From: Sinorhizobium arboris LMG 14919
GTDB lineage: Bacteria; Pseudomonadota; Alphaproteobacteria; Rhizobiales; Rhizobiaceae
Direction: 5' to 3'
Assembly (NCBI RefSeq): GCF_000427465.1
Contig: NZ_ATYB01000008.1
Coordinates: forward strand, 1,116,001-1,180,000
Length of the DNA: 64,000 nucleotides
The notes under the pieces: generated by a model
Databases searched by the model: none
Told to the model about the DNA's origin: nothing
What the model saw: the letters and a program-made list of their open reading frames with translations, nothing else
Part shown: positions 17,024 to 26,216 of the stretch, in pieces
Layout: the number at the start of each line of letters is the position of its first letter
Position numbering within the stretch: position 1 is the stretch's first letter
Position numbers and translations under genes: made by a program

Positions 17024-17529
17024 TGTCTATCGTTGCACAACGTCTATATAAGACAGGGACCTCACGCGGTCGCATGGAAGCTTAATCGTGCGGCGCCTGA
17101 TGCGAAGACGGCCTTTTGGCAAGCGGCAAGCTTGCGCCGGTGAAGGCTTGCGATTGCATTGGCGCCCCAAATGGCGGAAACTCGCCTCGGCCACAGATTC
17201 GCAACTGCGGCTCGATTTGACCGCCTTTGGTGTCTGTTTTTTAACAGATTTGCTTCTATCGTAACTCATTGGCGAAAAAGGCGAAGCTTCGGCACTACGG
17301 AAGCAATTTCGCCCTTAGCTTCCGTCACACAGACGGCGGCCATAGGGGATCGGACGACGCCAGCAAAGTCCCATTGACCGCCTCCCCTCCCCTCCTTCGA
17401 ATTAGTCTAGCTCCGTTCAGCGGAGCCGAACAGCTGGAATAGAGTACGGCTGGCCGGACGATATGCCGGTTTCCAGCCACAAGGCCGCTTCCATTGTTGA
17501 CAGCTGTCAACCAGGCGGGCGCTTGCCGA
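17024..17529. other. Intergenic region downstream of repC
   Basis: These 506 nt have no convincing gene. A 12-bp palindrome CGTTGCACAACG at 17031-17042 lies just after the repC stop. The region ends with the first parS site (17496-17511), 18 nt before the end of the convergent glycosyltransferase gene. Confidence 0.5.
17496..17511. other. parS: parS centromere-like site 1
   Basis: GTTGACAGCTGTCAAC is a perfect 16-bp palindrome and fits the RepB-binding consensus GTTNNNNGCNNNNAAC of rhizobial repABC replicons. It lies about 470 bp after repC, a usual position. Confidence 0.9.
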
Positions 17530-18372
17530 TCATTCGCGCCAATGTTCTGCTACCCAAGGGCTCGGGAGGATGTAGTGGCGAAGGTAGCGGAAGGGGCGCT
17601 TCTCTCTTCTGTCTGGGGAAAAGAGACCGCGAACATGACCGAGTGGCGTAGTTGCCCGCCCCTTGTAACCGAACTGTCCGTCTATCGCATGCTGAGGCAG
17701 CAGGCCGCGCGGGAAAATGACTACGCGCGCATCCGCCAGTAACCGCGGCGGGAGGAAGTAGTTCAACGGGAAGGGACGCCGGCAGTCCTGGCGGAAATGC
17801 AGAACGAACCGCCGGGGAAAAAATTTAGCCCCTCCCGGCGCGTTGCGCGTCACGAAGCGCTGCTCGAACTCGTATTCGTCCGCCACCTTTTGCGGATCGG
17901 CGCGGAACTTTTCCTGCAATGGAAGCAGCTTGCCGACCGGGAAGCGGAACAGCGACGTCTGCCCCAGGCGCTCCAGAGGCGTGGTCTGATTGCGGGCCAT
18001 CACGACTTCGTCGGCATTCCCGATTTGGAAAAACGCGTCGAGCGATCCGACAATCACGAGATCGAGGTCGAGAAAGAGCACCGGCCCCTTGAGTTTGCCG
18101 AGCTCCGGCCCCCAGAGGCGCGCCTTGGGCCAGATCCCCTTGGTGTTGACGGGCATTTGCTCGACATCGAGGGGAGGAAGATCCTCGCAGAGGATCTCCG
18201 GCCGCAAGCCTTCACGATTATCGGTAAAACAGGTGAAGGTGAAAGGCGGCGTGATATTCCGCGCCACCATCGCGAAGAGGCGATTCACGAAAGGCGCGCC
18301 GTATTTCGTTCCCCAATTTATGCAGATCACCTGCTTGACGCCGCCGGACGCGGCGAGAATATCGGATGCCAT
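17530..18372 (-). CDS. Putative glycosyltransferase
   Basis: The 280-aa protein begins VKQVICINWGTKYGAPFVNRL and carries a DxD-like sugar-nucleotide site in GPVLFLDLDLVIVGSLDAFF (about residues 94-113), consistent with a GT-A fold. A His-rich segment FVLHFRQDCRRPFPLNYF follows in the C-terminal half. It has no signal peptide or membrane helix. It is convergent to repC and flanked on both sides by parS sites. The acceptor and donor are unknown; surface polysaccharide modification is plausible for rhizobia. The start at 18372 has a weak AAGG-type ribosome site. Confidence 0.75.
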   Translation of the reverse strand: MASDILAASGGVKQVICINWGTKYGAPFVNRLFAMVARNITPPFTFTCFTDNREGLRPEILCEDLPPLDVEQMPVNTKGIWPKARLWGPELGKLKGPVLFLDLDLVIVGSLDAFFQIGNADEVVMARNQTTPLERLGQTSLFRFPVGKLLPLQEKFRADPQKVADEYEFEQRFVTRNAPGGAKFFPRRFVLHFRQDCRRPFPLNYFLPPRLLADARVVIFPRGLLPQHAIDGQFGYKGRATTPLGHVRGLFSPDRREKRPFRYLRHYILPSPWVAEHWRE

Positions 18373-18539
18373 TCGCGCTTGCCTTTTTCCTGTGTTTCAC
18401 GGCGCCTCCGCGAGGTTGACTTCGCCGCGGGGCGTTGCGCCTGCCCGGCACGCGATCGCTGTTGCAGGCACCCCTCCTGGACAGTCCGGGCGAACCTGGG
18501 AACTCGCTGTCGAACGTCCCCTTGCGATGGCGGCCGAAA

Positions 18540-18555
18540 GTTGACAGCTGTCAAC
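18540..18555. other. parS: parS centromere-like site 2
   Basis: This is an identical copy of GTTGACAGCTGTCAAC, 1,044 bp from site 1, on the other side of the glycosyltransferase gene. Paired parS sites allow RepB to load as a cluster. Confidence 0.88.
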
Positions 18556-18567
18556 CGCACGAAGGCG

Positions 18568-18590
18568 TACGGTCCTAGGTCGGTCTTAAG
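18568..18590. repeat. CCTAGG element C (shorter relative of elements A and B)
   Basis: TACGGTCCTAGGTCGGTC followed by TTAAG shares CGGTCCTAGG with element B at 46345-46390 and resembles element A. It lies 12 bp after parS site 2. The second half of the dyad is weaker here. Confidence 0.35.
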
Positions 18591-18741
18591 ATTTTCGCCA
18601 CCGGCGTGCAAGCATCGGCGTCGCCTCCCTCCGGGAAGCAGGTGCAGGCGGAGCACAATAGGGGTGGAAAAACTTCGAAAAGCTGTGCTGGAAAGGAAGC
18701 GCGTGTTAGGTTCCGTATCGCCTCCGACACATCAGTTTCAG

Positions 18742-19899
18742 ATGAGATACGAAATTCCCGATCCCTTCGAGCCGGCGCTGTTGCCGGCATTGATTTCCGC
18801 CGAAGACGGGCTGGCCCGGCTCGACGAGCGGGCGGGGCGCCATGCCGTGGCCGAGGGCTTCCGGGAGCGCGGCCAGTTCTTCGATGCGGCTGCGGCCCTT
18901 TGGCTCGCCGGGGAACTCGTCCATGTCGAGGATCTGGTCCTTCATGATTCTCATATGGATACGCGCGCGCCGTCACACGAGTTGACCATTGCGCATGCGG
19001 TTCTGAGGACGCGGCGGCGCTTGGATCTGGCCGATGCCGACTGGGCCTTGTCGACCTTCGGACTGAACGCGTTGCGCGGTGAGGGCAGATTGGTCCCTAG
19101 GCAGGAATCTCTTGAGCCTTCGGCCCTCCGGGGAGATCCGGACGAAACGCATGTGCCAGATGCGGCGGACGATTCGATGGACAGCTCCCTGTCCGACGCA
19201 TTTGCCGAGATCGATGCGGCGATCGCCCGGTCGGAACGGCTGTTGGACATCCATGCAGGAAGCGCGGCCGAGGTGGAGCAGGCCGCCATCGGAACACAGA
19301 CACAGAGAGTGGAGCCCACCGGGCAACTCGGCCTGCTCTTCGACGACGATTGGGATGAAACCGCCCGGCTCGACGCCTGGCGCGCCGTGCTGCCGGTCGC
19401 AGATCAGCTGCCCGCTTCGCTGGGGGCTGCCGTTCTCTTCGATGCCTGGGAGCGCATCGAGCCGCTGCGCCGGCAGCACTGGCTCGGCTCGCTTCTCGTC
19501 GGCGCCTATCTGCGCTTTCGCGGCAAGGTCGGCTCGCATGTGCTCGCCTATAATACGGGCCTGAAGACCATTCGGCACGAGCGCCGGCGGTCCAAGGACC
19601 GGCTGACGCGCCTCACCGGTTTTCTCGAGGCGATGTCCGCGACCGCCGAGCTTGGCCTCAAGGAACTCGACCGCCTGTCGCTCGCCAGGACGCAGATGGA
19701 GATGCGCGTCAGAGACCGCCGCTCGAACAGCAATCTCCCGGGTCTGATTGATCTTGTCCTGTCGCGGCCGATCGTCTCGGCTCCTCTGATCGCGCGCCAT
19801 CTTGGGGTCACTCCGCGCGGCGCTCTCAATCTCGTGCGTGAACTCGGTGTGCGTGAAATGACGGGCAGGGGGCGCTATCGCGGTTGGGGCGTGCTTTGA
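18742..19899 (+). CDS. DUF1612 / HTH-domain protein (RHE_PE00001 family)
   Basis: The 385-aa protein matches a family common on rhizobial plasmids: an N-terminal DUF1612-like part (LLPALISAEDGLARLDERAG, then DLVLHDSHMDTRAPSHELTI) and a C-terminal helix-turn-helix (ISAPLIARHLGVTPRGALNL-like segment, about residues 345-375). Members sit near repABC or in mobile regions; function is unknown, a DNA-binding role is likely. The ATG at 18742 fits the family start (MRYEIPDPFEPALLP); the frame is open further upstream but without a good start. No strong ribosome site is seen. Confidence 0.82.
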   Translation: MRYEIPDPFEPALLPALISAEDGLARLDERAGRHAVAEGFRERGQFFDAAAALWLAGELVHVEDLVLHDSHMDTRAPSHELTIAHAVLRTRRRLDLADADWALSTFGLNALRGEGRLVPRQESLEPSALRGDPDETHVPDAADDSMDSSLSDAFAEIDAAIARSERLLDIHAGSAAEVEQAAIGTQTQRVEPTGQLGLLFDDDWDETARLDAWRAVLPVADQLPASLGAAVLFDAWERIEPLRRQHWLGSLLVGAYLRFRGKVGSHVLAYNTGLKTIRHERRRSKDRLTRLTGFLEAMSATAELGLKELDRLSLARTQMEMRVRDRRSNSNLPGLIDLVLSRPIVSAPLIARHLGVTPRGALNLVRELGVREMTGRGRYRGWGVL

Positions 19900-19922
19900 A
19901 AGCAGCCAGAGAAATGGCCGTT

Positions 19923-20459
19923 TCAACTCCGCCGCAAATTAAGTTCGCTCGTCACGACGCGCTTGCCTGAAGCCGGATCCACGTCGACGGTACTCAGCCG
20001 CATCCCGTTCGCACCGAGCTTCTGCACGATGAGCGTCGCCTTTCGGTCGCCATTGACCTCCCTTGCCCAGGTGACGGTGAGATTGATCGCGTTGCCCCGA
20101 CGGCTGCCGGACAGGGCGGAGCGCCCGCCTCTCGGGCCGACATAGACGCCGCTATAACGCGTTCCGTCGGATCGCAAATCCGCGCTGATCGAACGCGACA
20201 CCACCAGCAGGCCACGGCAGGTTCCTCTCATCGCGAGGGCCGTATCGCTCGCCTGAGAGTCGAAATTGCAGGACACGTTGATCGGGCCCCGGTCGATGCG
20301 GAGCAGCACCGTGCCGCCGCCGCTCCATCTGCCTTCGAGCGAACTGAGAAAGGCCGCCTCGTCGGCAGGGGCGGCGCTCATCTCGAAGGGAAGCATCCCC
20401 CCGATAAGCGCGAGTGAGGCAAACAGGAGGCGGAATCTTTTTCGCGGCATCATCGTCAT
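19923..20459 (-). CDS. Exported hypothetical protein
   Basis: The 178-aa protein has a signal peptide (RKRFRLLFASLALIGGMLPF, cleavage near SAAPADE). The mature part looks like a compact beta-rich domain with FLSSLEGRWSGGGTVLLRI, a CNF/GTC pair of cysteines and VTWAREVNGDRKATLIVQKL. Comparable small exported proteins are common in rhizobia without known function. Its end is 23 nt from the end of the convergent DUF1612 gene. GGGGAAG stands upstream of the ATG. Confidence 0.75.
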   Translation of the reverse strand: MTMMPRKRFRLLFASLALIGGMLPFEMSAAPADEAAFLSSLEGRWSGGGTVLLRIDRGPINVSCNFDSQASDTALAMRGTCRGLLVVSRSISADLRSDGTRYSGVYVGPRGGRSALSGSRRGNAINLTVTWAREVNGDRKATLIVQKLGANGMRLSTVDVDPASGKRVVTSELNLRRS

Positions 20460-20575
20460 AGGCTTCCCCTTCTCGACGAAACGCGCGTGGCGTTATCAGT
20501 CCGCATGAAACGACAGCATCGCTGAGAAGGTTCCGGCGTGTGCCGGATGATTTCCGGCGATCCTTCGATCGACGA

Positions 20576-21436
20576 TCAGGCGAACCTCTTTGCGCCGGCG
20601 ACGCAGGCGACGATCGCAACCGTTGCGGCAAGCATGCCCCAGCTGACCGTTTCGCCAAGCAATGTCGCTGCGAGCGCCAGGCCGAAGAAGGGCTGCAACA
20701 ATTGCAACTGCCCCACCGCCACGATGCCGCCCAGCGCCAGGCCGCGGTACCAGAAGACGAAGCCGACAAGCATGCTGAAGACCGAGACATATCCGAAACC
20801 CAGCCAGGAAGCGGTGCTTAGGCCCGCAAGGCTCGGAGGCATGGTGGCGAGCATCAGTGCCGCCATGACCGGAAGGGAAAGGACGAGGGCCCAGGAAATG
20901 ACCTGCCACCCCCCAAGCTTGCGCGACAGTTTGGCGCCCTCGGCATAGCCGAGCCCGCACGCGATGATGGCCGCAAGCATCAGGAGATCCCCGACCGGCG
21001 ACGCGGAAAAACCCTGACGGGCCGCAAAGCCGACGACGATCGCGCTGCCGAGGCCGGAGAACAGCCAAAAGGCCGGGTGCGGACGCTCGCCGCCGCGCAG
21101 CACGCCGAAAATCGCGGTCGCGAGCGGCAGAAGACCGATGAAGACGATGGAATGGGCGGAGGTCACGTGACGCAGCGCGAAGGCCGTCAGGAGCGGGAAA
21201 CCGACGACGACCCCGAGCGAGATCACGGTCAGAGATGCGAGATCTCCCCGGGCAGGCCGCCTTTCTCGGAATGCGAAGAGAAGACAGAAGGCGAGAATTC
21301 CGGCGATCGTGGCCCGGGCGACGGTCAGGAAGATGGGATCGAAGTCCATCACCGCAACGCGCGTGGCCGGCAGCGATCCGCTGAAGATCACGACGCCTGT
21401 CAAACCGCTCATCCACCCGCTTGCTGCCTTGTTCAT
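20576..21436 (-). CDS. EamA/DMT family transporter
   Basis: The 286-aa protein contains about ten transmembrane helices in two EamA repeats (first around FLTVARATIAGILAFCLLFA, second around SMLVGFVFWYRGLALGGIVA), the layout of drug/metabolite exporters. The start at 21436 (MNKAASGW) has a GGGAGC site. It is divergent from a MocR-type regulator over an 81-nt gap, a pairing that usually means the regulator controls the exporter. The substrate is unknown. Confidence 0.88.
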   Translation of the reverse strand: MNKAASGWMSGLTGVVIFSGSLPATRVAVMDFDPIFLTVARATIAGILAFCLLFAFRERRPARGDLASLTVISLGVVVGFPLLTAFALRHVTSAHSIVFIGLLPLATAIFGVLRGGERPHPAFWLFSGLGSAIVVGFAARQGFSASPVGDLLMLAAIIACGLGYAEGAKLSRKLGGWQVISWALVLSLPVMAALMLATMPPSLAGLSTASWLGFGYVSVFSMLVGFVFWYRGLALGGIVAVGQLQLLQPFFGLALAATLLGETVSWGMLAATVAIVACVAGAKRFA

Positions 21437-21517
21437 ACCGATGCTCCCTTTTCTCCGGTATCGGGCGGGACCGCTGGCTCTTCCAGAGACAGTAGGGTAC
21501 AGTTTCGAAGATCTGTC

Positions 21518-22942
21518 ATGGAGCAGGGACCAGTACGGATACAGCGGGATGCAATGAGTGCCACCGGCGAAAGCCTGATCGCCAGGGTGATGGGAACGGT
21601 GAAACACCGGATCGCCGCGCGGAGCTTGACGCCGGGCGCAAGGCTCCCATCCATCCGCTCCTTCGCGTCGGCCATGAAAGTCTCCAAATCCACGGTGGTC
21701 GAGGCCTATGAGCGGCTTCAGGCCGAAGGCCTGATCCGATCGCGGCCCGGCTCCGGCTTCTTCGTAGCGGCGCCGCTTGCGCCGCTCACGCTTGCCGAGA
21801 TCGGCCCGCGCGTCGACCGTGCCGTCGATCCTCTATGGATCTCGCGCCAGGCACTGGAGCCGGGGGAGGGGGTGCTGAGGCCCGGTTGCGGCTGGCTCCC
21901 GCCGTCCTGGATGCCGGAGGCGGGATTACGGCGGGCGTTGCGCGGTATCGCCCGCGGCGACGCCGCGATGCTTGTCGATTATGGTGCGCCGCTCGGATTG
22001 CTGCCGCTGCGCCAGCTCCTGGCAAGGCGCGTGGCGCAGCACGGAATCGAGGCTTCGCCGGATCAGATATTGCTGACCGAATCCGGCACGCAGGCGATTG
22101 ATCTGCTTTGCCGTTTCCTGCTGAAGCCGGGGGATGCGGTGCTGGTCGACGATCCGTGCTATTTCAATTTCCACGCACTTCTCAAGGCGCATCAGGCAAG
22201 GATCGTCGGTGTTCCCTATACGCCTGGCGGTCCGGATATCGGTCGCTTCGGCGAGGCGCTCGCGCAGCACAAGCCGCGGCTCTACATCACCAATTCCGCC
22301 CTTCACAATCCGACCGGCGCAATGCTGTCGCCGCTCGTCGGCCATCGTGTCCTCAAGCTCGCGGAGCAGTCCGGGCTGACGATCATCGAGGATGACATCT
22401 TCGCCGATTTCGAAGAGGCGCCGGCGCCGCGGCTTGCGGCTTTCGACGGGCTCGAACGGGTGGTGCATATAGGCAGCTTCTCGAAAACACTCTCGGCGGC
22501 GGTGCGCTGCGGCTTCATCGTGGCGCCTCGCGACTGGGTGGAGGCGTTGACCGATCTGAAGATCGCTACCTGCTTCGGCGGCGCCGGATTCTCGTCCGAA
22601 CTGGTGCTGGCGCTCTTGAAGGACGGCAGCTATCGTAAGCATATGGAAACGGTGCGCCAGCGGCTGGCAAGGGCGATGGCGGAGACCGCCGAAAGGCTGA
22701 CCCGGATCGGGATCACGCCCTGGATCGAGCCGCAGGCGGGAATGTTCCTCTGGTGCCGGCTGCCGGCGGGCATCGATGCCGCAAAGCTCGCGAGCGGAGC
22801 TCTCGGCAGAGGCATAGTGCTCGCGCCGGGAAATGTTTTCAGTCATGCGCAGACGGCCGGCGGTTTCCTGCGCTTCAATGTCGCCCAGTCGGAAGACGAG
22901 CGGCTTTTCCGGGAGCTTTCAGCGCTGATGGCCGCTGCGTAG
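21518..22942 (+). CDS. MocR-type regulator: GntR wHTH fused to aminotransferase-like domain
   Basis: The 474-aa protein has an N-terminal winged helix (about 15-85, ARLPSIRSFASAMKVSKSTV and GLIRSRPGSGFFVA) joined to a fold-type I PLP domain. The PLP lysine is Lys323 in HIGSFSKTLSAAVRCG; NPTGAM and DD-F motifs are present. MocR proteins use bound PLP or an aldimine to sense vitamin B6 or amino compounds. By position it should control the divergent EamA exporter. Whether it keeps aminotransferase activity cannot be told. Confidence 0.9.
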   Translation: MEQGPVRIQRDAMSATGESLIARVMGTVKHRIAARSLTPGARLPSIRSFASAMKVSKSTVVEAYERLQAEGLIRSRPGSGFFVAAPLAPLTLAEIGPRVDRAVDPLWISRQALEPGEGVLRPGCGWLPPSWMPEAGLRRALRGIARGDAAMLVDYGAPLGLLPLRQLLARRVAQHGIEASPDQILLTESGTQAIDLLCRFLLKPGDAVLVDDPCYFNFHALLKAHQARIVGVPYTPGGPDIGRFGEALAQHKPRLYITNSALHNPTGAMLSPLVGHRVLKLAEQSGLTIIEDDIFADFEEAPAPRLAAFDGLERVVHIGSFSKTLSAAVRCGFIVAPRDWVEALTDLKIATCFGGAGFSSELVLALLKDGSYRKHMETVRQRLARAMAETAERLTRIGITPWIEPQAGMFLWCRLPAGIDAAKLASGALGRGIVLAPGNVFSHAQTAGGFLRFNVAQSEDERLFRELSALMAAA

Positions 22943-22957
22943 GTCACGATCATTTTA

Positions 22958-23030
22958 GGCCTGCAAACTCCGCCATCGGCGCCGAAAGCCGCAGAGGCAT
23001 CGGGGTGGTGCCGAGGCGGAGTTCGTGGCC
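22958..23030. terminator. Large hairpin between convergent genes
   Basis: AACTCCGCC (22966-22974) pairs perfectly with GGCGGAGTT (23015-23023), with GGCC complements outside. It lies between the MocR and ccdA stops and probably serves as a bidirectional terminator or mRNA end. There is no long T-run, so factor-dependent ending is also possible. Confidence 0.45.
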
Positions 23031-23034
23031 CCTG

Positions 23035-23754
23035 TCAGAAACGCGTGGTCAGGCTCGTGAGCCAGGCCGGGGATGCCTCGACCAGCGCGGCCTCCAGCCG
23101 CTTGTCCACGCCGGTCAGGATGGCGATCCCGATCACCAGCAGCACGGCGCCGAATACGGCTCTTGCGGCCTTGCCAAAGCCCAGCATCCGGTCCCGCCAG
23201 CGGTTGAGGACCTCACGCGACAGATGGCCGAGGAGCAATAGCGGCGCGGCCGCCCCGAGACCGAAGGCCGCCATGGTCAGGAAGACCTGAGCCAGGCTCT
23301 CGCCCCGTGCTGCCATGAGCGACGCGGCGCCGAGGGTCGGGCCGACGCAGGGGCTCCAGACGGTGCCGAGCAAAATGCCGACGACGAACTGGCCTCTCCA
23401 GCCTTCGCCTTCCAAACCACCGAAGCGGCGCTCGGTCCAGTTGCCGATCGGCCCCGCTGCCGCAGCGAACCGGACTTGCATCGAGGGAAGGATGAGGACG
23501 ACGCCGAGACCGATCATCAGCAATGCGCCGAACGAGCGGAAAAAGTCGAGGTCGAGCCCGATACCGAACCCCAGCAAGGCGACGAACATCCCGACCGCCA
23601 CGAAGGAGCCGGCAAGCCCCGCCGCAAGTGCAAGATGGCCGTAGCGGTGCTTGCCGATGGCGGTCGCGAAGACGATGGGTACAAGTGGAAGAACGCAGGG
23701 CGACAGAATGGAAAGGACGCCCGCGACCGCCGCAAAAATCAGCGTTGAAATCAT
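23035..23754 (-). CDS. CcdA/DsbD-like thiol-disulfide transmembrane protein
   Basis: The 239-aa membrane protein has six predicted helices and both CcdA cysteine motifs: SPCVLPLVPIV near the N-terminus and WSPCVGPTLGAASLM in the middle. It carries reducing equivalents from cytoplasmic thioredoxin across the inner membrane. It follows the thioredoxin-like gene by 3 nt, so the two form a redox relay, probably to a periplasmic thiol target. Confidence 0.92.
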   Translation of the reverse strand: MISTLIFAAVAGVLSILSPCVLPLVPIVFATAIGKHRYGHLALAAGLAGSFVAVGMFVALLGFGIGLDLDFFRSFGALLMIGLGVVLILPSMQVRFAAAAGPIGNWTERRFGGLEGEGWRGQFVVGILLGTVWSPCVGPTLGAASLMAARGESLAQVFLTMAAFGLGAAAPLLLLGHLSREVLNRWRDRMLGFGKAARAVFGAVLLVIGIAILTGVDKRLEAALVEASPAWLTSLTTRF

Positions 23755-23757
23755 CGT

Positions 23758-24159
23758 TCAGTTCTTCAATGCGGACCGGAACAATGCCTCGATCGAGGCG
23801 GCGTCGGTATCGCCGACCGAACGGGCCGTCTCGGACGCCCCTTTGAAGGCGATCAGCGTGGACTGGCGCTGCGCCCCGAGCGCCTGCACGACCTCCTTCT
23901 GCTTGTCGAAGTCCACCTTGAATACGGTAACGGACGAGAATTCCGGCGAGGAGATCAGCTTTTCGATAATCGGTTCCTGCGCGGCGCAGGTCGGGCACCA
24001 GCTCGCCCAGACGTCGACGACGATCGCCGTGCCAGCCCGCTGGGCCGCTTCGAAGGCCTTGGTTTCGAATGGCCTCAAATCGCCTGCGAACGCCGTCGCT
24101 GCGGCCAGCGTAACGAATGCGGCGCCGGCAACCGCCGCCATGCGTGTAAAAGTTCTCAT
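23758..24159 (-). CDS. Periplasmic thioredoxin-like protein
   Basis: The 133-aa protein has a signal peptide (MAAVAGAAFVTLAAATAFAG) and a thioredoxin fold with active site WCPTC (Cys55, Cys58) in the segment VVDVWASWCPTCAAQEPIIE. Its partner CcdA is encoded 3 nt downstream and would keep it reduced. The start at 24159 has GGAGAA 7 nt upstream. The YHS-domain gene beginning 210 nt away on the other strand may be part of the same metal or redox function, which is a guess. Confidence 0.9.
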   Translation of the reverse strand: MRTFTRMAAVAGAAFVTLAAATAFAGDLRPFETKAFEAAQRAGTAIVVDVWASWCPTCAAQEPIIEKLISSPEFSSVTVFKVDFDKQKEVVQALGAQRQSTLIAFKGASETARSVGDTDAASIEALFRSALKN

Positions 24160-24368
24160 TGTCATTCTCCTGCTGGTGCCGTCGTCCTCCCAAGGCGGCG
24201 AAGGCAAAGGTCACGGGTGGAATGGCCGTCATGAAACGCCGCTCCGGTGATTTGACCGGGCAGGCAGGCTGGCTGTTACATCCTCAGGGAACACAACATC
24301 GTGATCCGTGGCCGCGAAACGGCAGACGCGCCCCGATGGTCTCATCTTCATTATCTTCAGGAGGTACG

Positions 24369-24821
24369 ATGATGAATTCCAACTGGACGGTCGCTGCTGC
24401 GGCAGCTTGCCTCTCGCTCATCCTGAGTTTCACACCCTCTGCGGCCGGTGAAATCTTCGAGCGGGAAGGCGCGGCCATCTCGGGCTACGACCCCGTCAGC
24501 TATTTCACATCCGGTGGGCCTGCCAAGGGTTCGCCCGCCATCGAGGCCGCTTACAAGGGCGCGACCTTCCGCTTCGCGACCGCGGAAAATCGCACCCGGT
24601 TTATTGCCGACCCCGAGAAATACCTGCCGCAATACGGCGGCTATTGCGCCTACGGCACTGCTCGCGGTTACAAGGCGCCCACCGACCCCCATGCATTCAC
24701 GATCGCCGGCGGGAAGCTCTATCTGAACTATGACGCTGCGGTCCAGGACACCTGGCGGCAGGACAAGGACGGCTATATCTCCAAGGCGGATGCAAACTGG
24801 CCCGCGGTCAAGGATCAGTAA
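24369..24821 (+). CDS. Exported YHS-domain protein
   Basis: The 150-aa protein has a signal peptide (AAAAACLSLILSFTPSAAG) and a YHS domain: ISGYDPVSYFTSGGPAKGS, FATAENRTRFIADPEKYLPQ and YGGYCAYGTARGYKAPTDPH. YHS proteins bind metals or serve as small periplasmic sensors; this GYDPVSYF type is frequent in proteobacteria without a fixed role. A strong AGGAGG site precedes two consecutive ATGs (24369 and 24372). Confidence 0.88.
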   Translation: MMNSNWTVAAAAACLSLILSFTPSAAGEIFEREGAAISGYDPVSYFTSGGPAKGSPAIEAAYKGATFRFATAENRTRFIADPEKYLPQYGGYCAYGTARGYKAPTDPHAFTIAGGKLYLNYDAAVQDTWRQDKDGYISKADANWPAVKDQ

Positions 24822-24949
24822 AGTTGGCGGCGGCTGCCGCAAAGGCTTGCCCTGCCGTCGGACATCACAAGGCGTATTTCAGCCGTCCTGCAGGCCAAAG
24901 GAATCGGGCAAAATGACCGCGAAACGACGGTCGCTTCGCCGCCGCCGCC

Positions 24950-26203
24950 TCAATCTAACCGCGGGCAAATAAGCTTGCCCTCACGCCTTATATCGATCGA
25001 GGTGCAGGGCGCGTCGCTGCGCTCGACCAAAGCGACGATCTCGGCGCGATGCTGGTCGAGATGCGGCGGAGGGTGCTGATATGCGATCGGCGTCGCGGAG
25101 AGCTTCAGCGGGTTGCCGAGGAGGCGCACGGGCCGCCCGTCCTGCTGCTCCATGGTGATGACCATGTCCCGGGCCAATGTGTGCGGATCGGCCAGTACGT
25201 CGTCGATACCGGCGACCTGCCCCGCGGGAACGCCCGCTTTTAGAAGCCGCTCGGCCCAGACGTCCGCATTCTCCGTCCGGAGCGCTTCGGTTATGATCTT
25301 CGCAAGGTCGTTCCGGTTTTCGACGCGGTCGCGATTGGTGCGGAAGCGACCGTCGCAGCCGAGTTCCGGCAGGCCGATGGCGCAGCAGAAGCGCCTGAAC
25401 TGCTCGTCGTTCCCGACGGCCACCGCGAGGTCACGGTCGGCCGTGGGGAATGTCTGATAGGGGGCGATGTTTGGATGCGCATTTCCGAGCCGCTCAGGCC
25501 GCTTCCCCGATACGAGATGGTTGGTGGCGGCGTTGATAAGCCAGGCGACCTGCGTGTCGTAGAGGGAGAGATCGATATACTGGCCCTCGCCAGTCGCCTC
25601 CTTGTGCCGGAGCGCCGCCAGGATACCGATCGTGGCGTACATTCCGCACATGACGTCCGCGATGCCCACGCCGACCTTCGTCGGCTGTCCGCCCTCCGCG
25701 TCCGGATGTCCGGTAATGCTCATCATCCCGCCCATCGCCTGGATCAGGAAGTCGTAGCCGGTCCTGTCCCGATAGGGGCCGGTCTGGCCGAAACCGGATA
25801 TGGAGCACCAGACGAGGTCCGGTTTCAGGCGGGCCATATCCTCGTAGCCGATGCCGCGACGGGCGAGGTCACCCGGCTTGTAATTCTCGATCACAACGTC
25901 CGAGATCGCTATCAGCTTCTTCAGAAATCCGACCTGGGTCTTATTCGTGATATCGATGGCGATCGACTTCTTGTTGCGGTTGGCCGAGAGGAAATAGGCG
26001 CTGAGGTCGCTGTCCGCCCCTTCCGCATCGGGCACGAAGGGAGGCCCCCAGCGCCGGGTGTCGTCCCCGAACACCGGTCTCTCCACTTTGATGACCTCGG
26101 CCCCGAGATCGCCCATCAACTGTGTCGCCGTCGGGCCGGCGAGAATCCGCGACAGGTCAAGGACCCGGATGCCGGCGAGTGCTCCTTTTTTGATCTGTTC
26201 CAT
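24950..26203 (-). CDS. CaiB/BaiF family CoA-transferase
   Basis: The 417-aa protein has the class III CoA-transferase pattern: GIRVLDLSRILAGPTATQLM at the start, then GDLGAEVIKVERP, ISGFGQTGPYRDRTGYDFLI (the catalytic Asp region) and GVPAGQVAGIDDVLADPH. It moves CoA between an acyl-CoA and a free acid. AAGGAG stands 8 nt before ATG 26203. The stop of opgC-like is 13 nt upstream, so the order is ThDP enzyme, OpgC-like, CoA-transferase in one operon. A succinyl or related dicarboxylic acid is a possible substrate given OpgC, but this is inference. Confidence 0.92.
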   Translation of the reverse strand: MEQIKKGALAGIRVLDLSRILAGPTATQLMGDLGAEVIKVERPVFGDDTRRWGPPFVPDAEGADSDLSAYFLSANRNKKSIAIDITNKTQVGFLKKLIAISDVVIENYKPGDLARRGIGYEDMARLKPDLVWCSISGFGQTGPYRDRTGYDFLIQAMGGMMSITGHPDAEGGQPTKVGVGIADVMCGMYATIGILAALRHKEATGEGQYIDLSLYDTQVAWLINAATNHLVSGKRPERLGNAHPNIAPYQTFPTADRDLAVAVGNDEQFRRFCCAIGLPELGCDGRFRTNRDRVENRNDLAKIITEALRTENADVWAERLLKAGVPAGQVAGIDDVLADPHTLARDMVITMEQQDGRPVRLLGNPLKLSATPIAYQHPPPHLDQHRAEIVALVERSDAPCTSIDIRREGKLICPRLD

Positions 26204-26216
26204 CCGTTGAACTCCT

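Larger units (their letters stand above)
18373..18741. other. Divergent intergenic region with parS and CCTAGG element
   Basis: These 369 nt separate the glycosyltransferase (minus) and the DUF1612-type gene (plus). They hold the second parS palindrome at 18540 and a CGGTCCTAGG motif directly after it. No small gene is evident. Confidence 0.5.

Noticed and set aside
17797..18741. In-frame upstream extension of the DUF1612-type gene
   Set aside because: It runs antisense through the glycosyltransferase and over parS site 2; the family start at 18742 is more sensible.
24822..24949. Possible hairpin from GGCGGCGGC and GCCGCCGCCGCC between convergent genes
   Set aside because: The arms are simple triplet-like runs more than 100 nt apart, so pairing is not specific.
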